This document shows positions 40,447 to 49,504 of a stretch of 64,000 bases of DNA, in pieces. The stretch lies in the NCBI RefSeq assembly GCF_014203045.1, contig NZ_JACHIF010000003.1, forward strand, positions 310,001 through 374,000. Reading direction: 5' to 3'. Positions within the stretch are counted from its first letter, which is position 1; each line of letters starts with the position of its first letter. The notes beneath the pieces were generated by a model that made no database searches, was not told the DNA's origin, and worked only from the letters and a program-made list of their open reading frames with translations. This DNA comes from Prosthecobacter dejongeii. Its GTDB lineage: Bacteria; Verrucomicrobiota; Verrucomicrobiia; Verrucomicrobiales; Verrucomicrobiaceae. The position numbers and the translations under genes are program-made.

Positions 40447-42349
40447 CACGCGTTCCAGCTTGATCGCCTGCCCCCGCTGTGGGAAGGAGCTGGCCCCCAA
40501 GATGATGGTGGGCGGCATTTGCCCTGCCTGTGTGGCGCGCACCATGCAGAGAGATCTCTTTGCCAACATGGATGCGGAGATTGAGGAAAAAGAACCTTTG
40601 TCTCTGAATGTGCAGGGGTATGAGATCCAGGAACTCATCGGCGGCGGTGGCATGGGGGAAGTCTATCGCGCTGTCCTCACCGCCCGGGGAAAAGTGGTGG
40701 CCATGAAAGTGGTGTCTGGCAGGCTGACCCGCGACCCCGAAGTGACGGCTCGTTTTGAGGCGGAAGTGGCCGCGCTGGGGCAGCTCAGCCACCACCATGT
40801 GGTGCGCGTGCTGGACCATGGAGAAACGGCGAATGGCCGCCACTTTCTGGTCATGGAGTATGTGGACGGGTGTGACCTCCGCCGCCTGCTGCGCGCCCAG
40901 CGGCTGGAGCTGGAGCGCGCGCTGGACATCTTTTTAAAAGTCTGCGCCGGCGTCTCCCATGCCCACCAGCGTGGGCTGGTGCACCGGGACATCAAGCCGG
41001 CGAACATCCTCATTGGTGCCGATGGCACGGTCAAGGTGGCGGACTTTGGCCTGGCTAAAACCCTGGTGGAAAACTCCACCGCCTATGGCTTCACTCAGAC
41101 GCGGGACACCTTCGGCACGCCCTACTACGTGGCGCCAGAGGTCACCCGCAGTGCTGGCACGGCGGATGTGCGGGCAGACATTTATGCGCTCGGTGTGCTG
41201 CTGTATGAGCTGCTTACCGGGTCCGTCCCCATGGGCCAGTTCACCCCTCTTTCTGAAAAGACCGGGCTGGATAAAAAGATAGACAGCATCGTGTGCCATG
41301 CCCTGGCGGATGATCCCCAGCGCCGCCTTTCCTCCGTGCAGGAAATGGCCAGTGCCGTGGAAAAGATTGCCACGCAGCATCGCCTAGGTCATGCCAAAAA
41401 AGCCCGCAGCCGCCGCGTGCTTGCCGTGGCGGCCGCCTTTCTAGTCCTGGGCCTGGGAGGGGCAGCCGGGGCCTGGATCCGGGATGGACGCCTCACCACC
41501 AGTCTGCGCTCCCGGGCAGAACCCCGCCAGGCCACCCGCACCCAGCCCTGGGAAAATAGCCTGGGCATGCGCTTTGTCCCCCTGCCGGGCAGCCAGCTTC
41601 TCTTTGCCCAGCATGAAACCCGCGTGCGGGACTTCACCGCCTACATCCGCACCCGCCAGGCCGCCTTGCCTGGCTGGCGTGCGGAGCTGCCCGACTCCCC
41701 GGCCAGCTCAGATGACGGCCCCAGCAACTGGGCTCGGCCCGGCTTTCCGCAAACGCCAGACCACCCCGTGTGCGGCATCAGCCAGATCGAAGCGCGCTTT
41801 TTCTGCAACTGGCTCACCACGCAGGAACTGGCCGCTGGCTGGCTAAAGGAAAACCAGGCCTACCGCCTGCCCACGGATACCGAATGGAGCCAAGCCGCCC
41901 TCTTAACTCAGGACCCAGGCCCCGATGCACCCGCCACGGTCCCCGCGCCCACCACGCTCCTGCCCGTGGGCAACTTTGCTGGCCCGGAGGCCCGCCAATA
42001 CCCGCTCTGGCCCGCCCGCCTGCCTACCGACGCGCCTGAGGACCCTTACGCCTGCACCGCCCCCGTGGGCCGCTTTCCGGCCAATGCCCTCGGCCTCCAG
42101 GACCTCTCTGGCAACGTGGCCGAATGGACCGAAACCAGGCTGACCCCTCGCCCCGGCCGCCCGGCAAATCTTTACTGCCTGCGCGGCGGCTCCTGGGCCA
42201 CCGGGAGTCTGGTGAAAATGCAGCCTGAAAATAGGCAAGCCACCCGCCGCTCCCGCGCCCAGCCGGACTTTGGCTTTCGCTTGGTGCTGGACCTGGATGT
42301 GAAACCCCAACCCCCAGCGGCCCTGGATCCCCTGACGGTGGAGGAGTGA
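40427..42349 (+). CDS. Ser/Thr kinase fused to formylglycine-generating-enzyme-like domain
   Basis: A 640-residue protein. A zinc-ribbon-like N-terminus (CPRCGKELAP...CPACVA) precedes the kinase (LIGGGGMGEVYRA, HRDIKPANIL, DFGLAK, GTPYYVAPEV; about 65-325), one transmembrane helix (VLAVAAAFLVLGLGGAAGAW, about 330-348) and a SUMF1/FGE-sulfatase domain (SLGMRFVPLPGS, RLPTDTEWSQAA, LGLQDLSGNVAEW, LRGGSW) to the end. In such fusions the FGE-like domain is usually a non-catalytic ligand binder. The start is a GTG inside the sigma gene; an in-frame TTG is an alternative. Confidence 0.9.
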   Translation: MFCALSDTRSSLIACPRCGKELAPKMMVGGICPACVARTMQRDLFANMDAEIEEKEPLSLNVQGYEIQELIGGGGMGEVYRAVLTARGKVVAMKVVSGRLTRDPEVTARFEAEVAALGQLSHHHVVRVLDHGETANGRHFLVMEYVDGCDLRRLLRAQRLELERALDIFLKVCAGVSHAHQRGLVHRDIKPANILIGADGTVKVADFGLAKTLVENSTAYGFTQTRDTFGTPYYVAPEVTRSAGTADVRADIYALGVLLYELLTGSVPMGQFTPLSEKTGLDKKIDSIVCHALADDPQRRLSSVQEMASAVEKIATQHRLGHAKKARSRRVLAVAAAFLVLGLGGAAGAWIRDGRLTTSLRSRAEPRQATRTQPWENSLGMRFVPLPGSQLLFAQHETRVRDFTAYIRTRQAALPGWRAELPDSPASSDDGPSNWARPGFPQTPDHPVCGISQIEARFFCNWLTTQELAAGWLKENQAYRLPTDTEWSQAALLTQDPGPDAPATVPAPTTLLPVGNFAGPEARQYPLWPARLPTDAPEDPYACTAPVGRFPANALGLQDLSGNVAEWTETRLTPRPGRPANLYCLRGGSWATGSLVKMQPENRQATRRSRAQPDFGFRLVLDLDVKPQPPAALDPLTVEE

Positions 42350-42464
42350 GATGAGGCGGAAGGACTGCGGTGAAGTAACGTCAGGGCATCTTTACTTCCA
42401 ACTCTCGGAGCTGAGTTGACGTTTCCTGCACCGTCATCTTTCTTTCCATCTCCCTCCACACACC

Positions 42465-43544
42465 ATGACCGCCGCCTCCAAGACCTTTCTTTTTGATCTC
42501 CTTTCCACGCCTAGCCCCACAGGCTTTGAAGTACGTGGCCAGCGTAAGTGGGCGGGGTATGTGGGTAAGTTTGCCGACCGGGTGGAGAGCGATGCTTATG
42601 GCACCGCCTGGGCCACACTGGATGGCAAGGGCAAGAAGCCGAAGAAGATCATGTTTGAAGCTCATGCAGATGAGATCGGTTACATGGTGAAGTACATCTC
42701 GAAGGAAGGCTTCATCAGCGTGGATCGTGTGGGCGGGAGTGATGTGGCCACAGCCCGCGGACGCCGCGTGGACATCTTGGGAGACAAAGGCACGGTGCGC
42801 GGCATCATTGGCAACATCGCCATTCACATCCGTGAAGATCGTGACAATGAAAAAGCGCCGAAGGTGCATGAGCTGTGGATTGACATCGGCGCACGCAGCG
42901 CGGGCGAGGTCAGCGATGCCGGCATCCGCGTAGGCCACCCGGCGGTGTATTCAGACACGGTGGAGGAGATCGGCGCGCATCGCCTGGTCGGCCGCGCTTT
43001 GGACAACCGCATCGGCGGATTCATCATTGCGGAGGTCATCGCGCACCTCAGTCAGCGCAAGACTCGTCTGCCCGCTTCCGTGATGGCGGTGAATGCCGTG
43101 CAGGAAGAGATCGGCGGCAATGGGGCAAAGATGGCCGCGCATCGCCTGATGCCGGATGTGGCCATCGTGCTGGATGTGACGCATGCCACAGACACTCCGA
43201 ATGTGGATGTGAAAAAGCATGGCGAAGTGACCTTGGGCGGTGGCCCCAGCTTAACTCATGGCAGTGCCAATCATCCCGAGGTGGTAAAGCGGCTGATGGC
43301 TGTGGCCGAAGAAAAAAAGATGCTCATCCAGCATGAGTCTTCCTCCCGCTTTACGGGCACGGATACGGATGTCATTTTCACCCAGCAGCACGGCATCCCC
43401 AGTGCCCTCGTTTCCCTGCCACTGCGCTACATGCATAGCGTGGTGGAGATGGCAGACCTGCGGGATGTGGAGCAGGTGATTGAGCTTCTGGTGGGATTTG
43501 CCGAAAGCGTCACGGACAAAGATGCCTTCCGCGTGGAGCTCTAG
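42465..43544 (+). CDS. M42 family metallopeptidase
   Basis: A 359-residue cytoplasmic di-metal aminopeptidase (FrvX/PepA-like). Ligand regions: EAHADEIGYMV, GRALDNRIGG, the general-base glutamates in VQEEIGGNGA, LDVTHATD and the C-terminal PLRYMHSVVEMADLRDVE. It starts with TPSPTGFEV, the family's usual opening. The protein forms large tetrahedral complexes in known members. ATG 42465 is supported by alignment to that opening. Confidence 0.93.
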   Translation: MTAASKTFLFDLLSTPSPTGFEVRGQRKWAGYVGKFADRVESDAYGTAWATLDGKGKKPKKIMFEAHADEIGYMVKYISKEGFISVDRVGGSDVATARGRRVDILGDKGTVRGIIGNIAIHIREDRDNEKAPKVHELWIDIGARSAGEVSDAGIRVGHPAVYSDTVEEIGAHRLVGRALDNRIGGFIIAEVIAHLSQRKTRLPASVMAVNAVQEEIGGNGAKMAAHRLMPDVAIVLDVTHATDTPNVDVKKHGEVTLGGGPSLTHGSANHPEVVKRLMAVAEEKKMLIQHESSSRFTGTDTDVIFTQQHGIPSALVSLPLRYMHSVVEMADLRDVEQVIELLVGFAESVTDKDAFRVEL

Positions 43545-43673
43545 GGCTGGGCACATGCTCGGGGGATGGAAACCTATCCGTTTGTGCCCACTTCGGGCCG
43601 CATGGCGTGTCTTGGCACACGCCAAGCTGAGTGAGTTTACACCCCCCCGAAACTGAAGCCCAAAACAGGCACC

Positions 43674-43728
43674 TCATGGTGCAGGAAGTCCACGGCCCGG
43701 CGCGGGCGGCGACTCTCCTGCACCATGA
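43674..43728 (+). promoter_or_regulatory. Long hairpin covering the start codon of the PEP-CTERM gene
   Basis: TCATGGTGCAGGA (43674-43686) pairs perfectly with TCCTGCACCATGA (43716-43728), and AGTC/GACT extends the stem across one bulge; the loop is 20 bases and GC rich. ATG 43725 lies in the 3' arm. In mRNA this would hide the start codon. Confidence 0.65.
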
Positions 43729-46700
43729 ATGCTTCATCTCCTCTGCCCCTGTTTTTTGGCCTGCTGATGTTAGCCAGCAGCCCGCTGCCTGCCCAGCTCA
43801 CCTGGGATGCCGATGCCGTAACAAACGGCGTGCAAAACGGTAACGGCAACTGGAACCTGACCAATACGAATTGGTGGAATGGCAGCGGCCCTGTCATGTG
43901 GGATAACACGGGCAGCACCATCGCCACCTTTGGCACCAGCGCGACGAAGACCGGCGGCACCGTGACCGTGGAGGGCACCGTGAAGGTGGGCGGCATGGTC
44001 TTCAATCCCTTCAGCACCTCCACCCTGCAGGACCTGCCAGTCACCAGCGCCTACACCATCGGTGGCGGCACAATTCAGTTTGCCAACAACGCCATTATCG
44101 AGGCCGCGAACAACTCCTCCAGCGGCAGCTCAGGCGTGCTGTTTATCAATCTCAATTCCGTGATGGTGGGCAATGGCCTCACGCTCCAGCGCAAGGATGA
44201 AGCGCGCATCAATGCCTTCCAATACATCCGCTTTTCCACGGCCAACCCGAACCTCACCGGTGTGCTGAATGTGAACAGCCGTTCTTCCATCAATGGCATC
44301 TTCCTGCTGCTGGCAGGCAGCAATACGGTGAGCGGCATGGAGCGCATCGTGGTACAGTCCGGCAGCGTTTTGGCCGCAGGAGGTACGGGCAATATCTACA
44401 ACATGCCCATGACCATCGCAGGGAACGGGCAGGGGAATGGCGCCATCCGGGTGGACAGCAGCAACATGCAGTTCAATGGCCAGATCACCCTCAGTGAGGA
44501 GGCGGGCATCTTCACCAATCGCAGCATCCTGAACACCGTGATCAATGCAGCCATCACCGATGGCGGCGGCAACTTTGGCTTTCAGCGTTTTTCCACCTCG
44601 ACGGATAGCGTGGTCACGCTGAATGGCACCAGCACCTACGGCGGTGCCACCATCATCGGCCGCAGTGGAGCCACGGCGGCTGGCATCACGGTTCTGAATT
44701 TCGCCGCTCCTTCAGCACCGCAGGCAGACATGCTTTACAGCGGGCTGGCCACTCCTGGCAGCCTCAGCCTCATCGGTGGCAGCACGGCCCCCAGCGTCTT
44801 CATACTTCAGGGCAAAGACTTCACCGATAACACCCAGCGATTTGGCGATCTCGCCGTGTCCGTGGCCCGATCAAACCTGGTTCTGACTCCAGGTTTCGGT
44901 GGCAGCATGAAGATCAGTATAGGCAATGTGGTGCGCACCAGTCCCGGCTCGCTCACGCTCACCACCAGTCAGCCGGATGGGGTCAGCACGACCATGGGCG
45001 ATGGTTTTTTAGGCCCTTGGTCGGCTCTGGTGAATACCTCCGGTCACGGCGCGTGGATGCAGGCCTCTGGCGGCAAGTTGACGTCGTTTATGGGCAGTTC
45101 AAATTACGCCACCGCAGGCCTGCTTTCCAGTTCAGGGGCCACGGCGGATGTGGCGATTCACGCGGACTCCACGGGCAACGTTTTGGGTGGCACGGGCACC
45201 TATCAGATCAATACCCTGTCCATGAACGATGCCACCTCCTCCCGCACCGTGGACATCGGCACGGGCAATGTGCTGCGCCTAGGCACCACCGGTGGCATCC
45301 AGCTCACCCGTGATGCGATGAGCCTGGACGTGGGTGTGGTGGGCAGCCTGGGCGCTTTGAGAGCTGGCACGGGCACTGGCCAACTTTGGCTGACCAACCT
45401 TTCCAAAAGCGGCACCCTCACGGTGAATTCCGTCATCGAAAACAATGGGGCCAGTGTGCTGTCTCTGTATTTCAATGGCACGGGCAAGACGGTGCTGACC
45501 GGGGCGAATACCTTCACGGGGGCCACCCAGATCGGCAGTGGCGTGGTGGAAATCTCCCACGCCAGCGCCCTGGGTACCATTCTGGGCAACACCACCGTCC
45601 TGGCCGATGCCACATTGAGACTCGCGGGTGGCATCAGTGTGGATGAGTCCATCGTCCTCAATGGGCTGGGTTTCAATGGCACGGGCGCGCTGGTCAATAC
45701 CCGTGGCAACAATGAAGTCACCCGTGCAGTAACCGTCAATCAACCCACACGCATCAACAGTGAATCTGGCACGCTGGTTTTCAGAGCGGTCAATGGCACC
45801 ACGGAGGCCATCACGGCGGCAGGCTCTGGAGTCACCACCACCTTTGGCGGCAGTGGTGACATCACCATTCAGGGGCGGCTCAATCCAGGCACCAATGTCG
45901 TCTTCAAAGACGGCGGCGGCACCCTGACCTTTGCAGGCACGCAGGTCTTTACTGGGGCCATCACACCCACAGCAGGCACCGTGCATCTGGACTTTTCCAC
46001 CGCTACCTCCCCCACCACCAATATCCTCTACAATGGTGTCGCCGCAGCGGCTTTAAGCCTAACCAATAGCACGCTCAAGCTCACCGGCAAAGCTGGCGCG
46101 GTGAATGCGCAGACGCACGGCAACCTCACCACCACCGGTTACGCCAATATCCAGCTCAACCCCAATGGCGCGACCAGTCTCACGGCCACCTTTGGCACCC
46201 TAACGCGCAGCTTTGCCAGCCTGCTCGGTCTGGACATTCCATCCGGCGGTAGCGTGCTCACCACCACAGGCAGTAACAACACGCTCCTCACCAACAACGG
46301 GCGCGCTTTTGCCTTCATCCGCGACAGTGTGAATGGCGACGAATGGGCCGCCACGGGTGTGCTGGCCGGCGGCACACGGCCTATTGTGACGCTCTCCTCC
46401 ATCAGTGGATACACGGCCTCCACCGCCTCCACACTCAGTGGCAATGCTGACATCACCGCCGGCATCCCCACCACCACCCTAACGGCCAATGCCACGGCAG
46501 ACAGCCTGCGTTTTGCCCAGCCGCAGGCCACACTCATCACCGATGGCGATGCCACCACCACCCTCACCACGGGGGCCATCCTCATCTCTAGCACCGTGGG
46601 GGCGAACACGACTCGCATTGAAACCAACATCCTGCGACCCAGCCCTGCCATCGCTGCCATCAGCCCTGAGCTGAACATCATTCAAAACAATACCCAAGCT

Positions 46701-48281
46701 CCCCTGGTCATCACCTCCGCCATCAGCAACAGCCTGAACACCGCCGCAGCCGTGGTGCCCACCTTTGTCACGAAAACCGGGCCTGGATGGCTCATCCTCA
46801 GTGGTGTGAATACCTTCACCGGCAGCCTGCGAGTGTATGAAGGCGCGGTGCAGCTCAGCGGTGGGGATTTATCCAGCTCGAGCGAGCTGCTTATCGGCAC
46901 CGGAGCCCGCAGCGCTCGCGTCATCCTTGGCAGTGGCAGCACAGCTTCCACCCTCGGCTCTGTGGATTACGTACAGGCCGTCGGCACGGGCACGGATAAC
47001 CGCATCGTCGGCGGAGCCACGGCTCTCTCTCGACTGACTTTGACAGGATCCGTCACCATCCCCAGCGATTTCCGCACCGGCTATCTGGGCGGACCCGGGG
47101 TGAATGAGAATAACCTAGAGTTGCGCATGGCCGCCATCAATGGCCTCATCATGCTGGGCGCAGAGAATACCTACGCGGGCCGCACCATCATCTCAAGGGG
47201 CATCCTCCAGGTGGAAAAGCTGGCCAACATTGGCGAGGTCAGCTCCCTCGGCACGGGCGATGCCAATGGCACCGCAGGCATCATCACCCTCTCGGATGCC
47301 ACCACCAGCGGCACGGATTCCCCTGCCGTGTCCATCATCCGCTACGTGGGCCGCAGCGATTCCGTGACGAACCGCCCCATCACCATCACGAACAGTGACT
47401 TTGCCACAGACATCTCTTCCACCGTGGCCGTGCTGGAAAACATCGGCACAGGCACCGTCAAATTCACTGCCCCGTTCACCGTCGGCGGCACAAACACTTC
47501 AGACCGCGTGCTGCGCCTCAGCGGCACGAACACGGGCCTGAATGAAGTGGTGAGCATCCCAGACACCAGCGCCACCATCATCACCCGCCTGGAGAAAGAA
47601 GGCCGCGGCACCTGGGCGCTAACGGGAAACAGCACCTACACTGGCGACACCACCGTGACGCAGGGCACCCTCCTAGCTAACAATCCCCTCACGGGCTCCG
47701 CCACTGGCCTGGGCAATGTGCGGGTGAGTGCCGGAGCGACGCTGGGCGGCACGGGCCGCATCGCCCCGGCAGCGGACAATGCCATCCTTGTCCAAGGCGG
47801 CGTTTTGAATCCCGGCCTGCCCGGCATCTCCATCGCAGCCGGGCGGCTCACACTCGTCACGTCAGGCACTGGCGCATTGACCTTGGAAAACAGCGCCAAC
47901 CTGGTCCTAGATCTCTTTTCAGGAGCCGGGCAGGGCGATCAAACGGGCCAGGCTGCTGCCGCAGATCAACTGGCCATTGCCGGTCAGGCCAGCTTCGGCA
48001 TCGGCAGCACCTTGCGCGTGCTGAATCCTAACCAAATGAGTGCCTGGGCCGCGAATGACCAGTGGCGGCTGTTTGACTGGACAGGCCTCAGCGCACCTGT
48101 CACGGGCGGCTTCACTACCTATGACCTGCCCAGCCTGCCTGAGGGCCTGCTGTGGAATGTGGATGAACTTTTCAGCACCGGCATCCTCTCCATCGTCCTC
48201 GTTCCGGAGCCTGGGCGCCTCAGCCTCGTGGCCCTGGCTGGCTTTGGCCTGGCCCTGCGGCGTCGGCGTCGGCGTCGCTGA
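43725..48281 (+). CDS. PEP-CTERM autotransporter-repeat surface protein
   Basis: A 1518-residue exported protein. A signal peptide (PLFFGLLMLASSPLPAQL) precedes a long Gly/Ser/Thr/Asn-rich beta-helix region with many autotransporter-associated repeats, for example GTGKTVLTGANTFTGATQIG, GPGWLILSGVNTFTG and GTWALTGNSTYTGDTTVTQG. The C-terminus is a PEP-CTERM sorting tag: VPEPGRLSLVALAGFGLA then a run of arginines. No outer-membrane beta barrel is present, so export relies on the exosortase route, not true autotransport. Likely a surface adhesin or matrix protein. Confidence 0.9.
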   Translation: MNASSPLPLFFGLLMLASSPLPAQLTWDADAVTNGVQNGNGNWNLTNTNWWNGSGPVMWDNTGSTIATFGTSATKTGGTVTVEGTVKVGGMVFNPFSTSTLQDLPVTSAYTIGGGTIQFANNAIIEAANNSSSGSSGVLFINLNSVMVGNGLTLQRKDEARINAFQYIRFSTANPNLTGVLNVNSRSSINGIFLLLAGSNTVSGMERIVVQSGSVLAAGGTGNIYNMPMTIAGNGQGNGAIRVDSSNMQFNGQITLSEEAGIFTNRSILNTVINAAITDGGGNFGFQRFSTSTDSVVTLNGTSTYGGATIIGRSGATAAGITVLNFAAPSAPQADMLYSGLATPGSLSLIGGSTAPSVFILQGKDFTDNTQRFGDLAVSVARSNLVLTPGFGGSMKISIGNVVRTSPGSLTLTTSQPDGVSTTMGDGFLGPWSALVNTSGHGAWMQASGGKLTSFMGSSNYATAGLLSSSGATADVAIHADSTGNVLGGTGTYQINTLSMNDATSSRTVDIGTGNVLRLGTTGGIQLTRDAMSLDVGVVGSLGALRAGTGTGQLWLTNLSKSGTLTVNSVIENNGASVLSLYFNGTGKTVLTGANTFTGATQIGSGVVEISHASALGTILGNTTVLADATLRLAGGISVDESIVLNGLGFNGTGALVNTRGNNEVTRAVTVNQPTRINSESGTLVFRAVNGTTEAITAAGSGVTTTFGGSGDITIQGRLNPGTNVVFKDGGGTLTFAGTQVFTGAITPTAGTVHLDFSTATSPTTNILYNGVAAAALSLTNSTLKLTGKAGAVNAQTHGNLTTTGYANIQLNPNGATSLTATFGTLTRSFASLLGLDIPSGGSVLTTTGSNNTLLTNNGRAFAFIRDSVNGDEWAATGVLAGGTRPIVTLSSISGYTASTASTLSGNADITAGIPTTTLTANATADSLRFAQPQATLITDGDATTTLTTGAILISSTVGANTTRIETNILRPSPAIAAISPELNIIQNNTQAPLVITSAISNSLNTAAAVVPTFVTKTGPGWLILSGVNTFTGSLRVYEGAVQLSGGDLSSSSELLIGTGARSARVILGSGSTASTLGSVDYVQAVGTGTDNRIVGGATALSRLTLTGSVTIPSDFRTGYLGGPGVNENNLELRMAAINGLIMLGAENTYAGRTIISRGILQVEKLANIGEVSSLGTGDANGTAGIITLSDATTSGTDSPAVSIIRYVGRSDSVTNRPITITNSDFATDISSTVAVLENIGTGTVKFTAPFTVGGTNTSDRVLRLSGTNTGLNEVVSIPDTSATIITRLEKEGRGTWALTGNSTYTGDTTVTQGTLLANNPLTGSATGLGNVRVSAGATLGGTGRIAPAADNAILVQGGVLNPGLPGISIAAGRLTLVTSGTGALTLENSANLVLDLFSGAGQGDQTGQAAAADQLAIAGQASFGIGSTLRVLNPNQMSAWAANDQWRLFDWTGLSAPVTGGFTTYDLPSLPEGLLWNVDELFSTGILSIVLVPEPGRLSLVALAGFGLALRRRRRRR

Positions 48282-48322
48282 GGGGCTTGCATTCGGCGGT
48301 CAAAGGAAGTCCCTTTCTGCCC

Positions 48323-48805
48323 ATGCCACCAGATTTCACCCTCCGCCCCGCGACCCAAGCCGACTGCGAAGCCGTGCGCACTCTGGTCTTCAGCGTGCTG
48401 GCAGACTATGACCTGCGAGTGGACCCCAAAACGACCGATGCCGATCTCTTTGATCTGGAAGGCCATTACGCCCAGCGTGGCGGCTGCTTTGATGTGGTGA
48501 CCGATGCCGCTGGTCAAATCATCGGCAGTGTGGGCCTGCAACCGCAAGGGGAGGGCCTCTGCGAATTGCGGAAAATGTACCTTCACCCCCAGTATCGAGG
48601 ACTGGGCATCGGCAAAGCCCTGCTGCAACACGCCCTCACCCGTGCCACTGCGCTCGGGTTCACCGAAGTGCGCTTGGAGACCGCAGCGGTGCTGAAAGAG
48701 GCCGTCCGCATGTATGAAAAAGCTGGATTTGAACGCTATGAACCCGAACACTGCGCCGCCCGCTGCGATGCTGCCTATCGGCTACGTTTACCTTCCGACG
48801 TTTGA
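48323..48805 (+). CDS. GNAT family N-acetyltransferase
   Basis: A 160-residue acetyl-CoA-dependent acetyltransferase. The coenzyme A loop is seen as MYLHPQYRGLGIGKALLQHA, and the C-terminal AVRMYEKAGFERYEP helix-strand is typical. ATG 48323 (MPPDFTLRPATQADCEAV) is the natural start; the in-frame TTG upstream adds nothing. It resembles small-molecule or ElaA/PhnO-like GNATs; the acceptor is unknown. It follows the PEP-CTERM gene closely but the link seems incidental. Confidence 0.9.
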   Translation: MPPDFTLRPATQADCEAVRTLVFSVLADYDLRVDPKTTDADLFDLEGHYAQRGGCFDVVTDAAGQIIGSVGLQPQGEGLCELRKMYLHPQYRGLGIGKALLQHALTRATALGFTEVRLETAAVLKEAVRMYEKAGFERYEPEHCAARCDAAYRLRLPSDV

Positions 48806-48856
48806 GCTCGATCACAGGCTTGTTGGCCGACGTGCCGAACCTCGACTGCCTCCAGC

Positions 48857-49471
48857 CTAACGAATGAAGTAACTCAAATTCTCCAACTCCACAGCCAGGT
48901 CCACACTGTTTACCACGACGTGTTCCGGCACATCCAAAACGGAAGGTGAGAAATTCAGCACGGCCTGGATGCCCGCGTCCACCATCTGATTGGTCACAAT
49001 CTGGGCCGCGCTGGCGGGTACGGCCAGGATGGCCATCTTGACCTGATTCTGCCGGATAAAGTCCGTCATCTCGGTGATGGCCAGGATGGGAATGGCGAGG
49101 TCCGGCTGGCGCTTGGGGTTGACATCGAAGGCGGCGACGACTTCAAATCCTTCTTTACGGAAGCCACCGTAACGCAGCAGGGCAGAGCCTAAATTCCCCA
49201 CGCCTACCAGGATTACCGGTTGCAGGCGATTGTGGCCGAGCACCTCGGAGATCGTGGCGCTGAGGACTTCCACATTGTAGCCTAGACCCCGCGTGCCGAA
49301 CTGCCCGAAGTAAGCCAAGTCTTTGCGCAGTTGCGTCGGTTTCACGCCAGCCGCTTTGGCCAGCGCTTCCGAAGAGACAGTATCCACATCATTTTCGCGC
49401 AGCTTGCTTAAGCATCGCTGATAGATGGAGAGGCGATAAATAGATTTGCGGGGGATGTCTATTCTAGGCAC
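48857..49471 (-). CDS. rex: Redox-sensing transcriptional repressor Rex
   Basis: A 204-residue NADH/NAD+-sensing repressor. The winged helix is residues about 1-80 (IPRKSIYRLSIYQRCLSKL, GVKPTQLRKDLAYFGQFGTR), and the Rossmann NADH site is VILVGVGNLGSALL followed by the family's RRYGGF-like GGFRKEGFEVVAAFD. GTG 49471 gives MPRIDIPRKS, the usual Rex start; a TTG at 49504 would add 11 residues. It follows rsmH with almost no gap. A palindrome lies directly upstream of the GTG. Confidence 0.92.
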   Translation of the reverse strand: MPRIDIPRKSIYRLSIYQRCLSKLRENDVDTVSSEALAKAAGVKPTQLRKDLAYFGQFGTRGLGYNVEVLSATISEVLGHNRLQPVILVGVGNLGSALLRYGGFRKEGFEVVAAFDVNPKRQPDLAIPILAITEMTDFIRQNQVKMAILAVPASAAQIVTNQMVDAGIQAVLNFSPSVLDVPEHVVVNSVDLAVELENLSYFIR

Positions 49472-49472
49472 T

Positions 49473-49486
49473 CGTGAAAATTCACG
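49473..49486. promoter_or_regulatory. Palindrome at the rex start, possible operator
   Basis: CGTGAAAATTCACG is a perfect 14-bp palindrome one base upstream of the rex GTG codon. It shares GTGA...TCAC with the known Rex site TTGTGAAATATTTCACAA, but the half sites are two bases closer together. Confidence 0.45.
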
Positions 49487-49504
49487 TTTCAGTGATTTTG
49501 TCAA

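Noticed and set aside
43725..48281. True type V autotransporter
   Set aside because: The repeats are autotransporter-like, but the C-terminus is a PEP-CTERM tag and no beta-barrel is present.
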